NCBI GenBank assembly: GCA_963693305.1 | Contig: OY855905.1 | Location: 32,458,750 to 32,522,749 of the forward strand | Origin: Meandrina meandrites | Taxonomy: Eukaryota > Cnidaria > Anthozoa > Scleractinia > Meandrinidae | Reading direction: 5' to 3' | DNA: 64,000 nt | In this document: positions 30,576 to 41,362 of the stretch, piece by piece | Layout: every line of letters begins with the position of its first letter | Numbering within the stretch: the first letter of the stretch is position 1 | Position numbers and translations under genes: made by a program | Notes under the pieces: model-generated | The model's database searches: none | The model's input: the letters and a program-made list of their open reading frames with translations, nothing else | Told to the model about the DNA's origin: nothing

Positions 30576-32170
30576 CACGCAATGTTCCTCTTTGTCTTTC
30601 CTCATTATATGTCCAATCCAATTCCATCTTCTACGTCTGATTTCATCGCTCGTTCTGTTCATTCCTGTGTTCTCCTGAATTTGTTGGTGGGAAATGGTCT
30701 GAGGCCACCTTATTCTTAAAATTCTCTTCATGCACTTGTATTGGAAACCGTCCAGCTTCTTTGCTTCTGTTTTCGTAAGTTTCCAAGCTTCACAGCCATA
30801 CATCAAAACTGACCTAACAATTGTTTTAAACAATTGTACCTTCGTCTTTCTGCCAATCTCACTGTTGTCCCATATTCTTCGCATCCTATAAAAAGCCTGT
30901 CTAGCTTTACTCAGCCTATGCTGTATGTCCTTGGTCGTTCCGCCTTCTTTGTCCAGCAAAGCGCCTAAGTACACAAACTCTTCCACCTCTTCTACCTGTT
31001 CACCATTAAGCTCTATTCGTTGGTTGTTTTTGGCATTTACTCGCATGACTTTTGACTTCTTTGCATTGATCTTAAGACCAACTCTTGCAGCTTCATCGGC
31101 TAGTTTGCTGGTCTTATCTCTTACGTCGACGTACCTGGACGACAACAAAGCGATGTCGTCTGCAAAGTCTAGGTCTTCTAAGATCGAGGTGAACTTCCAT
31201 CGTATACCAGTTCTTCTACCTTCCGTAGTCCTGCTCATGACCCAGTCAATTGCAAGTAGAAATAAGAAACCGGACATGACGCAACCTTGTTTTACTCCTG
31301 ACTGCACTTGAAACCATTCTGTTGTTTCACCCTCATCTAGGACTGCACACTCAAAGTTGTTGTAGATCGCCTTCACCAAATCGATAAGCTCTTCTGGGAT
31401 TCCGTACATTGACATGATGTTCCACAGACTTTCTCTATGTACAGAATCGAACGCTTTCTCAAAGTCTATGAAATGGGTGTACAGAGTTGCGTTCCATTCG
31501 TTGACTTGTTCAAGTATATTCCTGAGAGCAAAGATCTGATCAATGGTACTTCCGTTCTCTCGAAAACCTGCTTGTTCCTTCCTCAGGATGTTGTCAACAC
31601 CTCTTTTGATTCTACTTATCAACACTCTTCCAAAGATCTTACTGATGACTGGTAACAGTGTAATGCCTCTCCAATTCATACATTCCCGTAGGTCACCCTT
31701 CTTGGGTAACTTTACTATCAATCCTCTATTCCAACTTTTTGGTGCTACGCCTTCTTCCTTCACCTTGTTAAACAGTATTGTTAGCTCCTTCGTTCTCTCA
31801 TCTAAATCTATTTTTAGGAGTTCTGCTACTACGTTATCAAGTCCAGCTGCCTTTCCATTTTTTGTTGCTTTTATAGCACTTTTTACTTCGATTGGTCGAA
31901 ATGGTCCAATGTCAAATTCTCTGTCGTTTTGCCTTCTTTCCATTTCGTGGGGCTGAATGGGCCTTTCAGGTGGGTCTTTGTTGAGTACTGCATCAAAGTG
32001 TTCTTTCCAGATCTTCAGTCTTTCGCTCCCCTCATTTGTTGGTCTTCCGTTTTTATCGTTTACTACTGTACTCACTTTTCTCTTCTCACCCGTCAAGGTC
32101 TTCACTATTCGATGTAATTCCCCAGTTCTTCCATTTTCTGCCGCTCTCTCAGCATCGCCTGCCATCTCAT
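30576..32170 (-). pseudogene. LINE reverse transcriptase, main part, interrupted by the Polinton
   Basis: From 32165 the minus strand encodes a non-LTR reverse transcriptase: KAAGLDNVVAELLK, GFRENGSTIDQIFALR, THFIDFEKAFDSVHRE, SGVKQGCVMSGFLF and the catalytic LDFADDIALLS. A maturase-like C-terminal part ends in WNWIGHIMRKDKEEHCV. The frame is open until the Polinton end at 30575; codons read beyond that point are Polinton terminal repeat, not LINE. The 5' end is truncated near 32170 and no endonuclease domain is present. The last 65 codons lie on the other side of the Polinton (13842-14036). The very short 3' tail is reminiscent of the RTE group, but clade placement is tentative. Confidence 0.85.
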
Positions 32171-33661
32171 TTTACGGATACAAAAGTGAAATCAATCTCC
32201 TGGCCATTCATGCATCAGGTCTGATCATGACAATTTTAATCTGCAAAAGCTTGATACAAAAACCTTTTCAACAAGCCTAAAATAATGTGCAGAATGTTTT
32301 GATGTTACACTTACGAATTACTGTAATTAAGCTTATTATTTAACTCAAACTTTTATTTTTTCACTTTAGAGAACGCTTAATTTCATAACAACAGAAAATG
32401 TGTGCCTTTTCTGTGACATTCTTATCAGCTACCGCTTTTTGTGGATCAAGTTTGTTTGTTTGTTCATTCGAACTGTTTCGTGTTTTATCTCGGTTATTGA
32501 ACCGTGCAAGGAGAACATTACTCTTGAAAATAATAATGTGCTAGAAACTTTGCTGAAAACAGTTTGAATAATATGAATTGTTTTTAAAACTACTAAAATC
32601 TATTGTATAAGCAACTCATTTGATAAGCCTAGAAACTTTTTATTTTCACAACTTAGTTTTTCTGGTCTATTTTTGACAACTGATTATGAAATGTAGATAA
32701 GATCAGAATTTAATTAAAGTGTTTATACAGGTGTTTTGACTTTTTATTACCTTTGCCTTAGCCTTCAAATAGACCTGCTAAATTGTAATCTTGGTTCTGT
32801 TAAACCTTAATTACTAATAATAATTCAAGTTCTTTAGTGAGCTTGCTGTGCAAAAGTGAAATAATAATTTTGCTGCTTCATGCTTCACTGATTTTGCTTC
32901 AAAACTTTGGATGTTCAAAACTCCTATTAAACATAAGATTGTTTTATTTGTTCTACACATTTTTAACTTACTTTATCCAACATTCATCACAGCACAATAT
33001 ACTGGTTGGATTTTCAAACTCATTTTAAGCCTACAGAAAATTTCTAATATACACACTCCTGTTCATGTCACCCAATCAGTGTAAAAAGGGTTTTATCAAA
33101 GGAGAGGCTTGGTTAAATAAACTTTCAAGTTAAGAAAGCTGGAATTTCTCACAAACTATTTGAGGGAGGTTACCTTCAGAAGCTTTCAGAAAAAAATCTT
33201 GTCCGAAGGAGTTTTCTGTTCACGTACAAAGGGCTGGGCTGCTCCCCAGACCCCTCCCCTAGTTTTTTTTCTTCTACCCCACCCCCCTCCCCCGAAGATC
33301 GACCATGGCAACTTTTAGACTGGGCTCCTAAAGTAATGGCTTGGGCTCCTAACTTTTGATGTTAGGAGCCCGAAGGGCTCCTTAGAAATTTCCTTAGGCA
33401 GCAGCCTTGGAGCTGAAAAGTTGCAAACAGGTATAATTTTAATACCTCTTATGCCTGATGTGGCTGCAAACTTTGGTGTCTCTTTAGTTTTGGATTTTAG
33501 TACCTGATGACGTCACGTGAAAACGATCTATTATCCTGAATTTGTAACTGTGATGGATTTTATCATTGAGTGCAGGGGGTGTATGGCACAGCACAACTGT
33601 ATATAGTCATTTAGCTCATGAGAAGATTATCTCTGATTTATTGTTCTTTTGTTTGTAACAG
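32171..33661. other. Right remnants of the nested transposons and end of intron 4 of copy B
   Basis: No gene is supported. 32171-33416 is the right part of the second-layer DNA transposon (A/T-rich, then GGGCTCC repeats near 33320-33390). 33417-33530 is the right end of the outermost transposon. 33531-33661 aligns with intron 4 of copy C up to the exon 5 acceptor. Confidence 0.6.
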
Positions 33662-36365
33662 CAACCTGACTCATTTGGCTGTGCTTATGGTCAGTTAAGA
33701 TACAATTACTACCCAGTGGTGGATATCAGCAAAGTAAAGCCAGGGCAGATACGGCGCGGAGAACACACAGATTATGGTGGAATCACATTGCTGATTCAAG
33801 ATGATGTTGGTGGACTCGAGGTTAGAGACAAACATGTAAAGGATTAATGACTGCACTGCCAACAGCAATCTTGCAATACCAAATTAAAGTTCTCCACTAT
33901 GGTGTCCCCAAAGGAATCAATACCTGGGGCTCTGTCTCTGGATGCTAAAAAATTTAATGTAGAAAGGTTTAAACAATATTGAATTTTATAATGTTAGATT
34001 GGTAATTAGTTTCTTGAATTGTTTTAAAGTGATTTCCCAATGAGATGTAGGCTTCTAAATTGTACATTTTAGGCATTTTATATTAAAATCTTCTTGTAAA
34101 AATTACAATAATTTGATAACTTGTGCAATCAGTGTGACACCTTTTTGTTTAATTTAGGTTTCCAATATTAAATTTAATGGTCAATTTGTACCTGCCACAC
34201 CCATGCAAGGAACAGTACTAGTGAATATCGGTGACTTGATGCAAAGATGGACAAGTGACAAGCTTAAGTCTACAGTATGTTCAAAATATTTATAGTAGTA
34301 ACCCAATGTTTCCAAAGTTGGCCAACAGAGCAAAGAGTGCCCATAAATGGACTCTGATCAGTTAAGTCTTTGTCATGAAGTAGATAATTCTTTTATATTC
34401 ATATGACAGGATCTGCCTACCATTTTAATTTACGACTATTTTGCGTTATGCAAAATAGGAGTTTAGATGTGGGCTTTTGCCTATTCCCATTAAACTATTA
34501 ATTTATGCATTAAATTTGGATTAAACGCATCTTCCCGTGCCTCCCCTGCTATGTATTGTTCTGCTCCGAAGCCACACTATTGTGTTCTGTGGATATATTT
34601 GGGGGATGGTACAGAGGCATATATTTGCTCTAGATTTAATTGATAATCCAGCTTAATTAATTGTTTTACCATTCGTTCGTAAACGGGGTTGACAACTTCA
34701 GTTACTACAAAGTTTGCACTCTGTCCATATGTTTCAAAAAGCGTCGTGACTAAATACAAAGGAATTTAATTTACCTTGAGTGTTGATTTCTTTGTATTCT
34801 TAAATATTGTTTAATGAATAAAATGGAAAAGCAGTTAAACAGTACAATGTACGTTGGCTTTAATAATGGACTTTGTGGCGAATAATGTGAATCTTTGCCA
34901 AAATGTTGATTATGCACTTTTTTGTTGACTGTGTTAATTTATTGAGGAACAACCAGGGATCTTCATCTTTCCTTTGTCCTTTACCCTGATAGGGGAAATT
35001 TGCCGAGAACAACAGGAGATAGCAGAACTTGAAATGCTGTGTCCTAACAGTACATATTTATATGATTTTATACTTGCACAAACCCTGCGGCTATAGAAGA
35101 TTAAAAGCACCAACATCACCAAGCTGAAGTTGACCTTACCTCACCTGTAGTCATATTAATTTCATTGTCACACAATTCATGATTCGTAAAAACATCACCA
35201 TCCGAGTCAGGGCAGTGATTTGAGTGTTTTTAAGAGGTTTAAAGATGGGACAGAAGAAAGAAATTTCTTTTTGGAACAAAACCAAAATATTTTCATATTT
35301 TCTGCTTATACTGATGCATGTACTTCATCATGCAACAAAATAGTCCAAGCCTCAAAGGGGCTTTTGATTTTTCTGTTGTGGTAGCCTCGTTGGTGTGAAA
35401 ATGGTTGCTACTTCTGGGGGGTATTTCCTATAGTGGACTATACCTGGAGGCTCCACCCGAAAGGGGAACCCTTTTCAGGCTGGAAGAATATAAAAGGCTA
35501 GGGATTTCACAATTTCAAACTGTCATTTACGTGTTTAAAAGGGTCTTCCAAATAATCTTGTACAGACCCACTGAACAGTTGGGTTATTCAACTGAAAAAT
35601 TAAGAAAGGAGATGTAGATATCCTTCTGTAGGTGTCTAAAAGGGGAACCATTTTCTGCTAAAGCTTTATGAAAGGGGAAACTTTTCTGTTAAAAATGGTA
35701 TATGGTAAGGGTTTGGACCTCGTGGCTGAACCTTCCCATATAATTTTCTTTGGGGGTAGTCCCCTGGGTTTCTGCTCTAGCCGGTTTTGAATTGTCAGTC
35801 CAACAGCATTTCCCTTGCCTGTCAAACCCTCTTCAGGTGCTACTGACACTCCTGGGTTCAAACCGTTTACTTTAATGCAAGATGTTGCTTCAGTCTTGTT
35901 CTTTTAGACTTGCAGAATGTGTTTTTCTTTTGACAAGGAACTAAATGCTATAAATCATTTTAAATTTAAGCTATTACCGAGGTTGACTATTTTTCATCTG
36001 GTGCAAACAATAGCAACACCATTATTTGGTAGTAGCAGGAATAGCCAAATTAATGATGATAATAAAATGAATGTTATACAGTGTCCATTCTTTTGTTTTC
36101 GTTTTTGTCAGGTTCATCGTGTGCTCATACCTGAAGTGGAAATCAAACGCCGTGTTCCTCGCCGCTCTTTGGTGATTTTTGTTGATCCAGATCCAAGTAC
36201 ACTTATCAAGTGTTTGGATGGCTCAAACAAGTATCCCCCAATCACATCAGGAGAATGGATAGATAGCAAACTTTCCGCGACTTATAAGTATTGAAACAGG
36301 ACGCGTTACCCTGTCAAACTGCATCTGCGTCACTATACCTGGGCCAAAATTGGACCTCAAAATAG

Positions 36366-36900
36366 GGTGGAGTTTTCAACTCCTCGACCAACTCGATTGT
36401 CTTACATCTCAAGAGTATGATTTCCTTCTTAAGCCGCCATTTTTTGTTTTTTTTTTCAATTCAAATTTTGGTGGAGTTTTCAACTCCTCGACCAACTCGA
36501 TTGCCTTACATCTAAAGAGTATGATTTCCTTCTTAAGTCCGCCATTTTTTGTTTTTTTTTTCAATTCAAATTTTGGTGGAGTTTTCAACTCCTTGACCAA
36601 CTCGATTGCCTTACATCTCAAGAGTATGATTTCCTTCTTAAGTCCGCCATTTTTTGTGTTTTTTTTTTCAATTCAAATTTTGGTGGAGTTTTCAACTCCT
36701 TGACCAACTCGATTGCCTTACATCTCAAGAGTATGATTTCCTTCTTAAGTCCGCCATTTTTTGTGTTTTTTTTTTCAATTCAAATTTTGGTGGAGTTTGC
36801 AACTCCTCGACCAACTCGACTGGCTTACATCTCAAGAGTATGTTTTTCCTTCTTAAGTTGGCGCTATTTTTTTGTGGGGTTTTCAATTTCTTTACCAGCT
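36366..36900 (+). repeat. Five tandem copies of a ~105-base unit downstream of copy B
   Basis: GGTGGAGTTTTCAACTCCT begins units at 36366, 36470, 36575, 36682 and 36789. Each unit also has ACCAACTCGATTG and a T-run before TTCAATTCAAATTTTG. Copies are highly similar, with the last one diverging. ORFs across this region are artefacts of the repeat. Confidence 0.85.
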
Positions 36901-37144
36901 TTATTGCCTTACATCTGGCAGTAAGTTACTTTAAAGTCCGCCCCTTCCAAAACAAGGCTTTCTTTCACTTAACTTGACGTGCTATTCCAACGCAGTTCTA
37001 GTTCTTCTGCAAATTATTTTTCTTATAGTTAACTGTAAATAGTGTAAGTTGCGTTTTTGATTTCATAGAAATTGTAAATAGGTTCTTATTTTTTGTATTT
37101 ATTGTAATGCGCATTTGATTATTTTATAGAAAATGCGCAATATA

Positions 37145-37700
37145 AATATTAAATATTATTATTAGTATTATTATTATTATATTATTATTATTATTATTAT
37201 TATTACGCTTTTAATCGACTACACCTTGTCAACTCTATGCACTACACCAGCTCAACTCTACGTTTCTCTATCCTGAATCTATCTTACAACACCAACACAA
37301 TTATACGCAACTCTACGAAACTCGACTCAAGTAACGCAACTAATCGACTTCACCTTTTCAACTCTACGCACTACACCAACACAACTATACGGAACTCTAC
37401 GCAACTCGACTCAAGTAATGGACTACACCTTTTCAACTCTACGCACTACACCAGCACAAATCTACACCAACTCAACTCTACGCAACTCTATTATATCCTG
37501 AATCTATTTACTACGCCAACACAACTATACGCAACTCTACGCAACTAATCTACTACACCTTTTCAACTCTACGCACTATTCCAACCTCGATGCAACTCTA
37601 CCTTGAATCTACTCGACTACACATTAACACAACGCAACTACACCCTCTATATACTCTGTTACTCCATCACAACTCGACACAACTCCACTCCGAATCGACT
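37145..37700 (+). repeat. ATT microsatellite and CAACTCTACG-rich degenerate tandem array
   Basis: A TTA/ATT microsatellite at about 37145-37205 runs into roughly 500 bases built from shuffled short units such as CAACTCTACGCA and ACTACACC. No gene is supported from here to 39500, where the sequence is A/T-rich. A TTGATTGATTGATTGG tail near 38955 may be the end of a LINE fragment. Confidence 0.6.
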
Positions 37701-39495
37701 ACAACAACACATCTATTAGTTTGTATTTTTCTATTCGGTATTTATTTAACTCCACATATTATCTAATCATGATTACATTTTCACGTATACATTTTAAATT
37801 TCCTTCAACGTTTTCGTTTTCGAGCTTATAAAAAACAATAAATATATTTATTGACTGTTTCTTGTTAGTTTTCAATGTATGTCCCCTTTCGCGTCATTTT
37901 ACAACTGGGGCATGTGTATCCTTGCTTTCTCAATGCTTCATTCAAGTCTTGCCCACGCACTTTATATGCTTCCACTGCCCACATAGTTCACACTGTACGT
38001 GTTCTGATGTTGTTTTGGTTCCGCACATGTCGCTCACATCTTTTCGTTTTGTTTTCCTCAAGCCTCTGACTATCTTCTTTTTTTTCGAAGGGATTTTGTC
38101 CTGCACTGCAATCCAAAAAGTCCGAAAAGGCCGAAGAATATTTAATTTGCTACATTTCGCTTCATTTATTAATTTACACCCTTACAATTTTTATCGCTTA
38201 ATTTTGAAAACATTTAATTTTTTTATATGTATTAATCTTAATGCCTCACCAGTGTCATTTGATTCGCTTCCTGCCGTCATAATGGATATTTCTAGTGATT
38301 CCTCGCTAGAGTTTCCTGTGGAGATTTTTTTCAACGAACCTTCATAAATGCATGCTGCGTTGTTTCGAAGTAAGCACTTTTTGTAAATATTTGAAACTAT
38401 ATTTTCCCTTCTTCGTCATCACTTTTTTATCTTTTGGCTTCCCCTCTTCTCCATCCTGGTTATGTCCCGAGTGCTCGGCTTCCTTTAGTTGGCCTTCTAT
38501 CCCTGCAGCAATAAAGGTAAATGTAAGTTATCTCTGTTTTTTATCTTCTTACTATTTTTTTTCTGGATAGCAATATATCTAATAGCTTTATTTCTAACCA
38601 CTTTCTCTTCTTTTCTCCTCATATTTTCCATTTTCCTTTCTTCGTCGTCATTGTGTCGTGCCTCCTTTTCTTGTTCTCTTTCTTCGAAGTTCACTTCTCT
38701 TTCTATCGGTCTCTATTACCGTCTCTGTTGGTATTTCTATGAATGGTATTTTTATGCACATTTTCAGTTTTGCAATTATTTGCTAAATTTATTTTGAGGT
38801 GCTAGCTGTCTAAAAAATAACTTTTCAATTGAATTTTTAATAGTGTATTTCTCACATATTTTAACTTTTATTAGTTTCGCGATCTGTTATTCGAGGGCCC
38901 CACGTTTATCAGTTTTTACTGTTTGCCTTAACCATCTGCTTAATGAAGTTTATTGTTTGATTGATTGATTGGTATTCTGTTTATACTCCATTTATGAACG
39001 AGTTCGAAGTTGTGTCAGTTCTCAGATCTTCCCATGAATTGTAATTTCCATTCGGATTAATGCCGCTTTCAAACCTCTTAAGCCAGCTTAAATCACTTTT
39101 GTACATTTCATATAGACATTGTCTATGAAATATTTCGTTTCAAATTTTGTGTTTAAGTTAGTGGAGTAAGCTGTGATGTTCATTGTTAGATTTTGAAAAG
39201 AATATTAAATTATTTAGCTACACGTATCAACCATCCAAATAACTGCATTTATTATCCAACACTGCTTCGTAGAGTACAAATAACGCCCAAAACGAGTACA
39301 AATATCACACGATATTTGTACTCCAGAGAACTGGTTAGACAGGTTTTTGACGTGTTCTCGTGTTCTTGACCAATCAGTTAGCTGGATATCCTGCGCCAAT
39401 TCCGTTCCGCTTCGCATACTTCTGCCACGCATTCGCGGCAAATAAATATCCGCGAAATTCGCCCGCTTTGACTAGTTTGACATAACATTTTGGCT

Positions 39496-39511
<16 letters not shown>

Positions 39512-39529
<18 letters not shown>

Positions 39530-39583
39530 TGTGTAGTATCGCCAAGAATTTTTACGAGTTGTTTGTATTTTGACTCGCCCTAC

Positions 39584-39621
<38 letters not shown>

Positions 39622-39652
39622 GGCGATACTACGCAACAAAACGTCTAATAAG
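39512..39652. repeat. Near-perfect hairpin fold-back element
   Basis: An arm of about 65 bases starting CTTATTAGACGTTTTGTTG is repeated inverted, ending at 39652 with GTCTAATAAG. The centre is GACTCGCCCTACGGGCTCGTC, giving almost no loop. Confidence 0.75.
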
Positions 39653-39654
39653 AT

Positions 39655-40009
39655 ACAGTGTATATTTACCATTCACTTTAAGCTTCAAGCCTACGAGTAA
39701 AGACCGAATGGTGGCATGGGAATTTCATGGAATTTGCATATCAGTGTGGAGGAAATATTCAAGTTTGTATTTTTTAAAGGGGAGTATTTGTTTGCCTTTC
39801 CGTGAAAAATTTCTTAAATATTTCCTTTTGCTGTTATGAGGGTCGGATTATTATTTTTAAATGTAAATGCGGCGAAAAAGGGATCTATTCTTCACATTAA
39901 TGAAGAGAAAGGAAACGCACAACAATCTGTTTGCTGTAACTCTATATATCTTATTAGTATTCAGCACGCGTGGAACACTCTACCTTTGCGCATACTACCT
40001 TTGCAGCCA
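39655..40009 (+). repeat. Partial copy of the 52056-52449 MITE family
   Basis: GACCGAATGGTGG, a GAATTTCATGGAATTTGCAT block, and ATCTTATTAGTATTCA plus CATACTACCTTTG occur in the same order as in 52105-52395. The terminal inverted repeats are not preserved here. Confidence 0.45.
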
Positions 40010-40770
40010 GTAAAGCCAGTCTTCTCTACTTTCTGAACCATTTTGGGGAGATTTTAGGGCATGTTTCAAACGATTTCTGGATATTTTTGCCAAAAGAAAA
40101 ATGTTCCTAATATTAGCGATGTTTCAAACAAGTTTCGCGATTCGCAGGGAAAAGCACGCAGGTGCAGTTAACAGTGTTCTTGAGTAATACACACGGGTTA
40201 AACGATTACAAAGCGCATAATTGTTCTTCCCTAGAAATTTTATCAATTTTGCGAATTCTGAATTTTGAAAATTCAGCCTACTCGCAGACATGTTTTGTAA
40301 TGAAAAATATGTTCGTTGTGGTTTGTCAAAACTTTATGTTGACTCGTACTGCCACTAAACTTTGGTAAAAGGAATGACATGTACATTTCATGTTAATAAA
40401 ATAATTATCATGTTTCTCCTCGTACCCATCCTTCCACACTAGGGCGGTTGCTATCAACATCGATGAAATTGAAGAAATCAACATCGATGAAATTGACACA
40501 GAAATCATTAAGCACATATCATTTTTCTTCTATCTTCAGTGCCACCGGGTTTCAATCCCAAAAGAGAAGTGTCACCGGCGTGTTCCTAGACGTTCCTCTT
40601 AGTAAATAATAAAGATGGTAAATTTTAAGCTCGGTAATAAATAATGAAGATGATCTTTTTCAGCAATGACACGAGCATGGGACAAAGAAGACGTTCCTTG
40701 GCTTTTTTTGTCCACTCCAGATGACGACACAGTAATTAAGTGCCTTGATGGGTCTGAAAAGCTTGAATGA
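40010..40770 (+). pseudogene. A' remnant: duplicated last exon of copy A, broken
   Basis: 40010-40537 aligns with 7096-7708 (the intron before the last exon of A). The exon begins at 40541 (TGCCACCGGGTTTCAATCCC). A 91-base insertion (40598-40688) splits it and is flanked by AGACGTTCCT on both sides. The exon ends abruptly after GGTCTGAAAAG (near 40761), where it joins sequence equivalent to 9001 upstream of copy B. About 1.16 kb is therefore missing relative to A-B. This dates the B/C duplication unit as starting within A. It is not functional. Confidence 0.8.
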
Positions 40771-41362
40771 GGGGACTGGTGCAAATAGGGGGAGGGTCAA
40801 TGATTTTTATGCACGCAGGAAAAAGGGGTTGGGGAGGGGGCACATAAAATTTTTGCACGCACATTAGGGAGGTTTTGGGGTGATTAGGGGGATGAGTGGG
40901 TAAGAGGGGGGATCGTCAGCGAAAAATGTGCTTCCCTACTTTAAGCAACGCTACTATCAAGCATCCAATCCTTTTCCCGACAGAAATGGAAGACGTCTGC
41001 GTGCAATAACTTGATCATGGTAGATTAAGACCAAAGCTGAATCGGCCACTGATTGACCGAGGATTGAAACAAAACGAAACTTTTATAGATACCGTTAGCA
41101 GTGTGAGTGACGTTCGCAGTTCCACATCGCATATATTTTCCGGTGGGTAGAGCGCCTCACAAGACCACGCAGATCTTCGTGAAATATCAAGGCTTCTTGT
41201 ACCGCATATTTGATTGGATGTTCTCTGTTCGCGTTCTTCGCAAGCCGCCTCTCGAAATACACGCGAGCTGCACGCGAGTCACGCAAAAGATTTATGAGTG
41301 GGGTCTGGGAACCCTTTCTTTCGGGCTCGATCGACCTTGACGCCTTGAACATTTTCCTCAAG

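Larger units (their letters stand above)
13421..33416. mobile_element. Second-layer DNA transposon
   Basis: TGAGCTCAAGGCTGCTGCCT at 13421 is matched in inverse by AGGCAGCAGCCTTGGAGCTGA ending near 33416. Subterminal stretches with repeated GGGCGCC or GGGCTCC follow inside both ends. Net of the LINE and Polinton it holds about 1.7 kb without a supported ORF. It is inserted inside the 12977-33530 element. Confidence 0.6.
12977..33530. mobile_element. Outermost DNA transposon of the nested stack (non-autonomous)
   Basis: The left end TGGATCGTTTTCAC (12977) is matched by GTGAAAACGATCTA ending at 33530. Intron 4 of copy C is continuous across this point (ACAG followed by TTATCCTGAATTT), so the empty site is visible. 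Without the later insertions the element is only about 0.55 kb (12977-13420 plus 33417-33530), which fits a MITE. The C-type CGTTTTCACGTGACGTCA end is seen on the right side. Confidence 0.65.
9709..36294 (+). pseudogene. 2OG-Fe(II) oxygenase copy B, probably broken
   Basis: Exons found by homology to copy C are 9709-9879 (ATG), 10491-10609, 12417-12530, 33662-33820, 34158-34274 and 36112-36294 (TGA). HTDYGG, the distal HRV and RRS are all kept. The counterpart of exon 3 (70 bases) is not found between 10610 and 12416; the corresponding intron stretch is replaced by about 290 unrelated bases (10990-11283). Exon 2 ends in phase 2 and exon 4 begins in phase 0, so skipping exon 3 shifts the frame. 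Exon 5 also lacks 27 bases (nine codons) relative to copy C, and a Cys just before the HxD motif has become Arg. Intron 4 is 21.1 kb against 1.2 kb in C. I infer a pseudogene, but an unrecognised replacement exon cannot be excluded. Confidence 0.7.

Noticed and set aside
9709..36294. Copy B and copy C as two alleles wrongly assembled in tandem
   Set aside because: The A' remnant, the separate downstream sequences and the missing exon 3 fit a real duplication better, though read-depth analysis would be needed to close the question.
36350..36977. ORFs of 70-117 codons downstream of copy B
   Set aside because: They are open only because the ~105-base repeat unit lacks stops in those frames.
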